Shown here: one piece after another, positions 1-3,285 of the stretch
Numbering within the stretch: position 1 is the first letter of the stretch
How the letters are laid out: each line of letters starts with the position of its first letter
NCBI GenBank assembly: GCA_027490875.1
Contig: JAIXXE010000033.1
Coordinates: 1 to 9,096 of the forward strand
DNA: 9,096 bases
Direction: 5' to 3'
From: Alphaproteobacteria bacterium
GTDB lineage: Bacteria; Pseudomonadota; Alphaproteobacteria; UBA2136; UBA6156
Notes under the pieces: model-generated
Told to the model about the DNA's origin: nothing
Seen by the model: only the letters and a program-made list of their open reading frames with translations
Databases searched by the model: none
Position numbers and translations under genes: made by a program

Positions 1-247
1 CAGACCAAGGTTGTGTAAAGGTGTAATGCCACGTGCGGATGGCCCCGGCCAGCTTGTTGATCTGCTCCAGCTTGCCGCTACCGGCCAGCAGGTTCTTGTG
101 GTAGTTGCCAGCCCGGGTCTTGGTGCTCTTGGCTTGGTCCACCTCCTCAGACACACGGCGGTCCAGCTTACGCGCCGTCCACACGGACAGGTTCAGGTTG
201 ACGATGAGGGCAGAGCCCGACAGTTTGCTCACTTCAATTGCAGACAT
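1..247 (-). CDS. Gene A: phage protein of unknown function, 3' end outside the window
   Basis: This is the first 82 codons of a leftward gene whose end lies beyond the left edge. The frame stays open from the ATG at 245-247 to position 1. The start is chosen because AAAGGAA lies 6-7 bases upstream of it and no better in-frame start exists. The protein begins MSAIEVSKLSGSALIVNLNL and continues with a charged, helix-prone stretch (ARKLDRRVSEEVDQAK, around residues 25-40) and a segment ending RTWHYTFTQPWS. I recall similar N-termini in other phage proteins, but no function is known to me. It has its own promoter at 312-340, and a copy of the 17-bp palindrome (257-273) abuts its ribosome binding site. 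It is therefore likely regulated separately from genes G-B. The reading frame is well supported; the function is not. Confidence 0.8.
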   Translation of the reverse strand, partial: MSAIEVSKLSGSALIVNLNLSVWTARKLDRRVSEEVDQAKSTKTRAGNYHKNLLAGSGKLEQINKLAGAIRTWHYTFTQPWS

Positions 248-256
248 TTGATTTCC

Positions 257-273
257 TTTCGTACGGTACGAAA
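257..273. promoter_or_regulatory. 17-bp palindrome, copy 1 (candidate operator)
   Basis: TTTCGTACGGTACGAAA: two perfect 8-base arms around one central base. It sits about 30 bases downstream of the predicted start of transcription from the promoter at 312-340. On the minus strand its last arm (GTACGAAA) runs straight into the AAAGGAA ribosome binding site of gene A. A bound protein here would block transcription elongation; an RNA hairpin here would sit immediately 5' of the ribosome binding site. It is one of seven copies in this window. Confidence 0.75.
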
Positions 274-287
274 CCGCATTTAACTTA

Positions 288-304
288 ACTAACACTACTA
301 ACAC
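288..304. repeat. Tandem ACTAACAC repeat at the predicted transcription start
   Basis: ACTAACAC occurs twice with a 9-bp period (288-295 and 297-304), reading GTGTTAGT twice on the minus strand, just downstream of the -10 element at 312-317. The other strong leftward promoter (2561-2589) also has GTTAGT in the same place, inside the palindrome 2547-2563. This suggests a shared regulator site or a shared initially transcribed sequence. Function is inferred only from position. Confidence 0.4.
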
Positions 305-311
305 AAATTAC

Positions 312-340
312 ATTGTAACAGACATTACTCACTGGGTCAA
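312..340 (-). promoter_or_regulatory. Predicted sigma-70 promoter for gene A
   Basis: On the minus strand there is a -35 TTGACC (335-340), a spacer of exactly 17 bases, and a -10 TACAAT (312-317) preceded by TGT, an extended -10. This is 5 of 6 bases in each box. Transcription would start near 305 and give a leader of about 58 bases to gene A containing palindrome copy 1. The -35 overlaps the last codons of gene B, so gene A can be expressed apart from the upstream operon. Confidence 0.7.
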
Positions 341-573
341 GGTATCACCTCCCATCCATATCTCACCACGTTGGCCGGTGTGTTCTTGCGAGTCGCGGCG
401 TTCATGTCTTTGGCTTGTGCGATGGACAGGCCCGTCCACTGCACCTCGGTGCCATCAGACAGGGCGATGTAGAAACAGTAGCGTTTCGATGCAGGGGTGG
501 GGCTCCATTTCGCCACAATATCTTTCACATCGCCGTACATGTCCAAGGTCTTGTTGTCCTCTGGTTGTTTCAT
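337..573 (-). CDS. Gene B: 78-residue phage protein of unknown function
   Basis: Leftward gene, ATG at 571-573, stop at 337-339. GGAG lies about 8 bases before the start, inside the last codons of gene C, and only three bases separate the two genes, so it is almost certainly translated from the same mRNA. The product has no signal peptide or membrane segment. It has a compact middle, KRYCFYIALSDGTEVQWTGL (30-49), that looks like alternating beta strands, then a polar helix (around 50-65), and ends VVRYGWEVIP. I do not recognise a family with known function. The layout suggests an accessory or early phage protein. The 3' end carries the -35 box of the gene A promoter. Confidence 0.8.
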   Translation of the reverse strand: MKQPEDNKTLDMYGDVKDIVAKWSPTPASKRYCFYIALSDGTEVQWTGLSIAQAKDMNAATRKNTPANVVRYGWEVIP

Positions 574-576
574 GGT

Positions 577-774
577 TCACTCTCCATCGTTAAGTCGTTT
601 CACCTTGTCGTGCTCATCGGCCATGCGCTCGGCCCAGTCGTCCTTCGGTTCCTCGTACGGGTTCCTGACTGGCTTGTGGCGCAACTCCTCGGCCTTCTTC
701 ATGGCTTCCTGATAGCTCGGACTCATGTGCCGCCAGCGCATGTAGTCAGCGTAGCTGGTTCCTTTTTTGCTCAT
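577..774 (-). CDS. Gene C: 65-residue charged phage protein of unknown function
   Basis: Leftward gene, ATG at 772-774, stop at 577-579. Its start overlaps the stop of gene D in an ATGA arrangement, a usual sign of translational coupling. A GGTGAGG-type ribosome binding site lies just upstream within gene D. The product is small, hydrophilic and helix-prone, rich in Glu, Lys and Arg (for example YQEAMKKAEELRHK at 21-34 and DDWAERMADEHDKVKR at 45-60), with no Cys and no membrane segment. I recognise no family. It sits in the G-B operon. The frame is supported by the coupling on both sides: gene B follows 3 bases after its stop. Confidence 0.8.
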   Translation of the reverse strand: MSKKGTSYADYMRWRHMSPSYQEAMKKAEELRHKPVRNPYEEPKDDWAERMADEHDKVKRLNDGE

Positions 775-1001
775 GTCCTCACCGCCTTCTGATTAGTTTG
801 TTTCAGTGTGTTGAGTGCAGAGGCAGCAGTGACGAACATGTAGCCGCCCTTCTGATATTCCTGCACCACCGTCCAGCCTTTGCGCTCGGCCCGTGCGGCC
901 TTCTCACCACAGGCCAGACACACATGGTAGCGTTCCCCGAGTCGCCAGCGGGTGACGTGTATGTCATCACCGCAGCGTACGCATTCGTACCATTCATTCA
1001 T
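771..1001 (-). CDS. Gene D: 76-residue zinc-ribbon-like phage protein
   Basis: Leftward gene, ATG at 999-1001, stop at 771-773. AGGAG lies 7 bases upstream, inside the last codons of gene E, and four bases separate the two genes. The protein has two knuckles, C7-x2-C10 and C28-x2-C31, separated by 17 residues, the pattern of a zinc ribbon. They are followed by a basic helix-like stretch (EKAARAERKGW) and a tail GYMFVTAASALNTLKQTNQK. Zinc ribbons of this size usually bind nucleic acid or a protein partner; which applies here cannot be read from the sequence. A 7-base match to one arm of the palindrome (TTCGTAC, 984-990) lies inside its codons and is probably chance. Confidence 0.82.
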   Translation of the reverse strand: MNEWYECVRCGDDIHVTRWRLGERYHVCLACGEKAARAERKGWTVVQEYQKGGYMFVTAASALNTLKQTNQKAVRT

Positions 1002-1005
1002 ATCT

Positions 1006-1206
1006 TTACTCCTTCTTCATCCAGTGAATACAGCCAAAGTTCACGCCCACATAAACCCCGGCGCTGTAGCCCTCGTAGTCCCAGCCATATGCATGGGCGT
1101 TGTTCGATTTGCCCTCGTTGGCGTCACCCATCAGGGCGCAGTCCCCAAACCCTTCGTCGTGTTTGTCTGGTGTGTAGTGTTCACACTTGCCACATGTCTT
1201 TGTCAT
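1006..1206 (-). CDS. Gene E: 66-residue Cys-containing phage protein, probable metal binder
   Basis: Leftward gene, stop at 1006-1008. I start it at the ATG at 1204-1206, where AAGGAG sits 7 bases upstream. The open frame extends further, to 1257, but that extension would translate the palindrome and has no ribosome binding site. The protein begins MTKTCGKCEHYTPDKHDEGF and has Cys at 5, 8, 23 and 59, with the last in FGCIHWMKKE. The arrangement CxxC...C...GCIHW recurs in small phage proteins and suggests one bound metal ion; the function is unknown. Palindrome copy 2 fills the 28-base gap between the stop of gene F and this start, ending at the ribosome binding site. This gene may therefore be a control point inside the operon. 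Confidence 0.85.
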   Translation of the reverse strand: MTKTCGKCEHYTPDKHDEGFGDCALMGDANEGKSNNAHAYGWDYEGYSAGVYVGVNFGCIHWMKKE

Positions 1207-1216
1207 ATGTTTCTCC

Positions 1217-1233
1217 TTTCGTACCGTACGAAA
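1217..1233. promoter_or_regulatory. 17-bp palindrome, copy 2 (candidate operator)
   Basis: TTTCGTACCGTACGAAA, perfect arms. It occupies the short gap between gene F (stop at 1235) and gene E (start at 1206). On the minus strand its last arm merges with the AAGGAG ribosome binding site, as copy 1 does at gene A. I see no good -35/-10 pair just upstream within gene F, so an operator for a local promoter is less obvious here than at copy 1. Confidence 0.75.
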
Positions 1234-1234
1234 C

Positions 1235-1576
1235 TCACACAGTCGCCAGCCGAGCATTGGCTGCTTCGATCAGCCCAACCGAGCCACCACGCACCACGGC
1301 TTTCATGTCATGTGTGGACAGCGGCACGAGTTTGATCTGTGGGTTGTATGTGCTCGGGTTGGCTTGGCTGTAGTGCCTGCCGGTGGTCGGGCTGTACTTG
1401 TCCCGGTTGGCGTACCACGTGTCCGTGACCTGCTCGTAGATAAACAGCGGCCAGTGTGTGCCGTAACTGAACACCATGTATCGGCCATTGGACCACTCGC
1501 CCCACATGTTTGAGGCCACAAACGGTTGGCATTTCTCCACGTAGCTGCGGCAGTTGTAGTTGGCTGTCTTTGTCAT
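1235..1576 (-). CDS. Gene F: 113-residue phage protein of unknown function
   Basis: Leftward gene, ATG at 1574-1576, stop at 1235-1237. A GGGGAA ribosome binding site lies about 6 bases upstream, and a single base separates the start from the stop of gene G. The protein is aromatic-rich: residues 24-50 read like a small beta sheet (NMWGEWSNGRYMVFSYG, then WPLFIY), followed by WYANRDKYSPTTGRHYSQ at about 54-71. A short domain with a YGTHWPL...W..N.DKYS.TT..H.SQ pattern recurs, as I recall it, in small proteins of many phages, without a known role. The C-terminal third (KLVPLSTHDMKAVVRGG onward) is helix-like. It has no membrane segment or signal peptide. It is co-transcribed with G and E-B. 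Confidence 0.82.
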   Translation of the reverse strand: MTKTANYNCRSYVEKCQPFVASNMWGEWSNGRYMVFSYGTHWPLFIYEQVTDTWYANRDKYSPTTGRHYSQANPSTYNPQIKLVPLSTHDMKAVVRGGSVGLIEAANARLATV

Positions 1577-1577
1577 T

Positions 1578-1862
1578 TCAGTTCCCCTTTTTGAACATCA
1601 TTGATACCGTGTACACCGACCCATACAGGTTGGTGATGTCGTCCCGTGCAAACTCATCATGGCTGTCCGTGTCCACGGACTCGTGGGCAAACACCCACAG
1701 GTTGTCGTCTGCATCGCGCCATGAGGCAGTGGCTACCTCCAGCCACTCGTCAATTTGGTTCTGCTCACTGTCCTCCAGCCCGGAGGCATCGCCGTTGACC
1801 AGATACGGCAGCGCCCATGCGCCCACCGTGTGCTTGATCTCTTCAAAAACAATCCGTGTCAT
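1578..1862 (-). CDS. Gene G: 94-residue acidic phage protein, first gene after the RNA locus
   Basis: Leftward gene, stop at 1578-1580. I start it at the ATG at 1860-1862 because AAAGGG lies about 7 bases upstream. The alternative ATG at 1875-1877 has no good ribosome binding site. The protein is strongly acidic and begins MTRIVFEEIKHTVGAWALPY; a segment LVNGDASGLEDSEQNQIDEW (21-40) and a tail with FARDDITNLYGSVYTV (71-86) recall a recurrent type of small phage and plasmid protein of unknown function. It is the first coding sequence reached by transcripts from the promoter at 2561-2589, after the structured RNA and palindrome copy 3. Confidence 0.82.
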   Translation of the reverse strand: MTRIVFEEIKHTVGAWALPYLVNGDASGLEDSEQNQIDEWLEVATASWRDADDNLWVFAHESVDTDSHDEFARDDITNLYGSVYTVSMMFKKGN

Positions 1863-1886
1863 CTCATTCCCTTTCATACAAAACAG

Positions 1887-1903
1887 TTTCGTACTGTACG
1901 AAA
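1887..1903. promoter_or_regulatory. 17-bp palindrome, copy 3 (candidate operator or RNA boundary)
   Basis: TTTCGTACTGTACGAAA, perfect arms and the only copy with a T/A centre. It lies between the 3' end of the structured RNA region (hairpin 1926-1955) and gene G, 24 bases upstream of its start. With copy 4 on the other side, the RNA region is flanked by palindromes. Confidence 0.75.
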
Positions 1904-1925
1904 CCGAGTGCAGGACACCGCACCG

Positions 1926-1955
1926 CATAGAAGGCTGGTCGCCCAGCCCCCTATA
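1926..1955 (-). other. GNRA-capped hairpin at the 3' end of the RNA locus
   Basis: In the minus-strand RNA this folds as AUAGGGGGCUGG, a GCGA tetraloop, and CCAGCCUUCUAU: 12 base pairs including two internal G-U pairs, plus a closing U-G. On the + strand the same two positions are A opposite C, so only the minus-strand RNA forms the complete helix. No U-run follows, so it does not look like an intrinsic terminator. Confidence 0.7.
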
Positions 1956-2161
1956 AGTTGTTGTTTCCTGTTGATTGGTCTTGTCCTACGATAGCGTTTG
2001 TCGTTGCTGCATATCCCAGATGTTCTGGTTCAGCTTCCCTGCGGGTGTCGTGTATGAGTTACTGTCTGGTTGTTGCCAAGCGTAAGGCTTGATGCCCCGA
2101 TATAGATAGTCGCTTGACCGTCCCCTTGTCCTTGCTCACGTCCTGCCCGCATTAGGTTTGT

Positions 2162-2177
2162 TGCCGGTCTCCCAGCA
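2162..2177 (-). other. GNRA-capped hairpin inside the RNA locus
   Basis: The minus-strand RNA reads UGCUGG-GAGA-CCGGCA: a 6-bp stem with a GAGA tetraloop. It includes one U-G pair that would be a C-A mismatch on the + strand. GNRA loops are typical of functional RNAs, where they dock into tertiary receptors. Confidence 0.6.
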
Positions 2178-2204
2178 GAGCACTCCACGCAGTTAGGTAG
2201 GTCG

Positions 2205-2252
2205 GTGCAGGTGGTTTGTCACCATGCACCATGTATTGCACTTTGCCTGCAC
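2205..2252 (-). other. Three-way-junction-like fold inside the RNA locus
   Basis: GTGCAGG (2205-2211) pairs with CCTGCAC (2246-2252), 7 bp. Two small hairpins lie inside: 2211-2222 (GTG/CAC, competing by one base with the outer stem) and TGCA 2225-2228 with TGCA 2237-2240. The outer stem is convincing; the inner ones are weak. Confidence 0.45.
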
Positions 2253-2412
2253 TATCGCGTTCGGAACCGCAGGGTTCACTACTTACTACACCATGCATGC
2301 ACCCGACTGGCTACGGGACGCCTATTCACCGAGGGAGAGTCTCTGCACTGGCCGTTGTTGTTCTTGTCCTGTGCTGTCATCTGTCTGGCTTCTGCCGATA
2401 AGGGCAGCGGCG

Positions 2413-2457
2413 GTGTGGTTGCCACACACAACACCCGTAAAGATGTTGGCTGTGTGA
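2413..2457 (-). other. Long hairpin with an overlapping alternative stem
   Basis: On the minus-strand RNA, UCACACA, a GC bulge and CAACAUC (2442-2457) pair with GGUGUUGUGUGUGG (2422-2435) around a UUUACG loop: 14 bp with two U-G pairs that would be mismatches on the + strand. The segment 2422-2427 can instead pair with 2413-2418 (GUGUGG-CAA-CCACAC, 6 bp). The two folds exclude each other. The shared strand UGUGUGG resembles the boxC element of rRNA leaders. Confidence 0.55.
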
Positions 2458-2469
2458 TTGCCTTATGTG

Positions 2470-2482
2470 TTTTTAAAGAGCA
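2470..2482 (-). promoter_or_regulatory. rrn-like boxA antitermination element
   Basis: The minus strand reads TGCTCTTTAAAAA, which matches 12 of 13 bases of the E. coli rRNA boxA (TGCTCTTTAACAA). boxA in RNA binds NusB and S10 (NusE) to assemble an antitermination complex. A hairpin (2491-2506) lies just upstream and a UGUGUGG boxC-like element (2422-2428) downstream, the same order as in rRNA leaders. It lies about 70-85 bases into the transcript from the promoter at 2561-2589, a sensible place to act on a long untranslated RNA. Confidence 0.6.
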
Positions 2483-2490
2483 GCAGGTGT

Positions 2491-2506
2491 GGGGTCCGAT
2501 CACCCC
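2491..2506 (-). other. boxB-position hairpin upstream of boxA
   Basis: GGGGU-GAUCGG-ACCCC on the minus-strand RNA: a 5-bp stem and 6-base loop between palindrome copy 4 and boxA. It occupies the place of boxB in rRNA leaders but has no sequence match that would identify a specific binding protein. Confidence 0.4.
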
Positions 2507-2509
2507 GGC

Positions 2510-2526
2510 TTTCGTACCGTACGAAA
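2510..2526. promoter_or_regulatory. 17-bp palindrome, copy 4 (candidate operator)
   Basis: TTTCGTACCGTACGAAA, perfect arms. It begins about 28 bases downstream of the predicted transcription start at about 2554, almost the same offset as copy 1 has from its promoter. A roadblock repressor or a 5' RNA hairpin would both fit. Confidence 0.75.
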
Positions 2527-2546
2527 GTCCCGCATTCCATATTTCA

Positions 2547-2563
2547 ACTAACCAGAGGTTAGT
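2547..2563. promoter_or_regulatory. Second type of 17-bp palindrome overlapping the -10 box
   Basis: ACTAACC-AGA-GGTTAGT: perfect 7-base arms around three bases. It overlaps the end of the -10 box and the predicted start of transcription of the leftward promoter, the classic place for a repressor site. I see only this complete copy; half-site-like GTTAGT repeats occur at the matching place of the promoter at 312-340. Confidence 0.5.
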
Positions 2564-2589
2564 GTACCACGGTTTTGGTGGTTTGTCAA
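2561..2589 (-). promoter_or_regulatory. Strong predicted leftward sigma-70 promoter
   Basis: On the minus strand there is a perfect -35 TTGACA (2584-2589), a spacer of exactly 17 bases and a -10 TACACT (2561-2566, 4 of 6) preceded by TGG, an extended -10. Transcription would start near 2554 and run through palindrome copy 4, boxA and the structured RNA into genes G-B. No other rightward or leftward promoter in the intergenic DNA is as good. Confidence 0.75.
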
Positions 2590-2631
2590 GTAGTAACAAG
2601 TGGGTTGTGGGGGGTGGCAAGTAGTGTAATG

Positions 2632-2960
2632 TCTCAAACCTCTTATATTATTCTGGAGGCGGGAATAAAAGAAAAGCGTTTGAAATCAATGACTTAGGAG
2701 CGGCGGGAAGGGTATTATTCCTTTATTCCGTGAATTTTGGGAAATCAGCGCCAGAGAACAAGAGAGCGAGAAAAAACAGGTTTTTATGTACACGTACAAA
2801 GATGTTTTTCCTATGATGGGTGAGTGTGTAGAGAATGTAGGGGGTGTATATATTATTTTCTTGGAATAATGTAATAAAAGGGGAATTTTCCTCTGCAAGT
2901 GCTTGATTTCATTGGGTTTTCTTTTATTCCGGTGCTCTGGAATATTTGAGAGGTTTGAGA
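2632..2960. repeat. 329-bp imperfect dyad, candidate replication origin or control hub
   Basis: Positions 2632-2695 and 2897-2960 are inverted copies in perfect register (paired positions sum to 5592, centre 2796), 47 of 64 matching. Blocks include 12 bases at the outer ends (TCTCAAACCTCT), 14 bases GGAATAAAAGAAAA (2662-2675, 2917-2930) and 9 bases TGAAATCAA. The symmetry continues inward to about 2735/2857. The centre holds a purine-rich tract (2753-2780), a small dyad AAAAAC-AG-GTTTTT (2772-2785) and an AT-rich run (2847-2860). No credible gene lies inside. GGAATAA repeats, easily melted DNA and symmetry suit an origin or a multi-site regulatory element; the assignment is inference. Confidence 0.6.
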
Positions 2961-3075
2961 TAAAACACTGCTTTGCATCAGCTTGACACTTTTCGTACCG
3001 TACGAAAGCTCAAACCAGCACGGCCAACGGGGAGGGAACAGGTCTCTTTTGTCTAATCAGTGATGTGTGGAATAA
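2662..3075. repeat. Six dispersed GGAATAA elements (iteron-like)
   Basis: Exact GGAATAA at 2662-2668, 2863-2869 and 3069-3075 (+ strand) and at 2715-2721, 2723-2729 and 2924-2930 (minus strand), with a near copy GGAATAT at 2939-2945. Two on the minus strand are in tandem with an 8-bp period. Six copies of a 7-mer in 0.4 kb is more than expected by chance even in AT-rich DNA. Binding sites for an initiator or regulator are likely; which protein is unknown. Confidence 0.5.
2991..3007. promoter_or_regulatory. 17-bp palindrome, copy 5 (candidate operator)
   Basis: TTTCGTACCGTACGAAA, perfect arms, just outside the right arm of the dyad and two bases after a rightward TTGACA (2983-2988). It covers the place where a -10 box would be, so any promoter here would be unconventional. 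Together with copy 4 it brackets the dyad. Confidence 0.75.
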
Positions 3076-3106
3076 CTAGTATGCTCTGTAGCGCAACTAC
3101 GTACGC

Positions 3107-3123
3107 TTTCGTACGGTACGAAA
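3107..3123. promoter_or_regulatory. 17-bp palindrome, copy 6 (candidate operator)
   Basis: TTTCGTACGGTACGAAA, perfect arms, preceded directly by TACGTACGC, which adds a further CGTACG-type element. It lies in the non-coding stretch between the dyad and the terminator of gene H, about 160 bases from the nearest coding end. It is therefore not explained by a start-site position. Confidence 0.75.
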
Positions 3124-3135
3124 CAAGGTATATGG

Positions 3136-3182
3136 TGTGTAGCGTAAGATGGTGGGAGTAGTATTGTGTGTAGCATAAGATG
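3136..3182. repeat. Tandem 16-bp repeats, 31-bp period
   Basis: TGTGTAGCGTAAGATG (3136-3151) and TGTGTAGCATAAGATG (3167-3182) differ at one base. A degenerate third copy, CTGTAGCGCAA, lies at about 3086-3096. The 31-bp spacing is close to three helical turns, so bound proteins would sit on one face of the DNA. Origin iterons or activator sites are possible. Confidence 0.5.
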
Positions 3183-3241
3183 ATGATGGTTTGTACATTG
3201 GACGGCCAACGGGTAGGGTACAGGTATCAAAATGTTGGGGC

Positions 3242-3273
3242 AAAAAAAAGCCCCTACCGTTTCCGGTAGGGGC
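3242..3273 (-). terminator. Intrinsic terminator of gene H
   Basis: On the minus strand GCCCCTACCG, a GAAA tetraloop and CGGTAGGGGC form a perfect 10-bp GC-rich stem, followed at once by eight T. It lies 12 bases after the stop of gene H. It is a textbook rho-independent terminator and isolates gene H from the repeat region to its left. Confidence 0.93.
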
Positions 3274-3285
3274 CAAGCCTCTCAA

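Larger units (their letters stand above)
1926..2553 (-). ncRNA. Candidate large structured non-coding RNA, leftward
   Basis: About 0.6 kb without a credible coding frame on either strand. The minus-strand RNA shows many local helices: 2422-2457 (14 bp, 2-base bulge), 2392-2407 (CUGCC/GGCAG), 2264-2277 (GAACC/GGUUC), a three-way junction closed by 2205-2211/2246-2252, 2162-2177 (UGCUGG-GAGA-CCGGCA), 2077-2091 (CAAGC/GCUUG), 2006-2034 (GCUG..CCAGA/UCUGG..CAGC) and 1926-1955 (GCGA loop). Several include G-U pairs that would be A-C mismatches on the + strand. Linkers are A-rich on the minus strand (CAACAACC, GACAAGAACAACAACGG); at 1981-2040 the + strand has about 8 A against 23 T. A strong promoter and a boxA precede it. 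Length and phage context recall GOLLD and ROOL RNAs, but membership is not shown. Ends are approximate. It is not a tRNA, tmRNA or rRNA as far as I can see. Confidence 0.65.
3020..3228. repeat. 27-bp direct repeat pair
   Basis: Positions 3020-3046 and 3202-3228 are direct repeats, 24 of 27 identical, sharing ACGGCCAACGGG at the start and ACAGGT near the end. They are 182 bp apart and bracket palindrome copy 6 and a smaller repeat family. No gene is visible between them. Paired protein sites or the trace of a duplication would explain them. Confidence 0.6.

Noticed and set aside
984..990. TTCGTAC inside gene D as an eighth half-site of the palindrome
   Set aside because: Only one 7-base arm, no partner arm, and fully explained as codons.
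1926..2553. tRNA, tmRNA, RNase P RNA or rRNA in the long non-coding stretch
   Set aside because: No cloverleaf with a GTTC-type T-arm, no tmRNA ends, and no recognisable RNase P or rRNA core segments; only the boxA leader resembles an rRNA operon.
2205..2624. A 139-codon open frame on the + strand through the RNA locus, and a 113-codon frame on the minus strand at 2279-2620
   Set aside because: Both lack a ribosome binding site, have protein-unlike composition, and read through the promoter, palindrome and boxA. The minus-strand RNA structure explains the region better.
2686..2898. A 70-codon minus-strand frame across the centre of the large dyad
   Set aside because: No ribosome binding site, non-ATG start, low-complexity composition, and it reads through both halves of a symmetric repeat.
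2983..3011. A rightward promoter starting with TTGACA at 2983
   Set aside because: The -35 is perfect, but no acceptable -10 lies 16-18 bases downstream; the palindrome occupies that place and no rightward gene follows.
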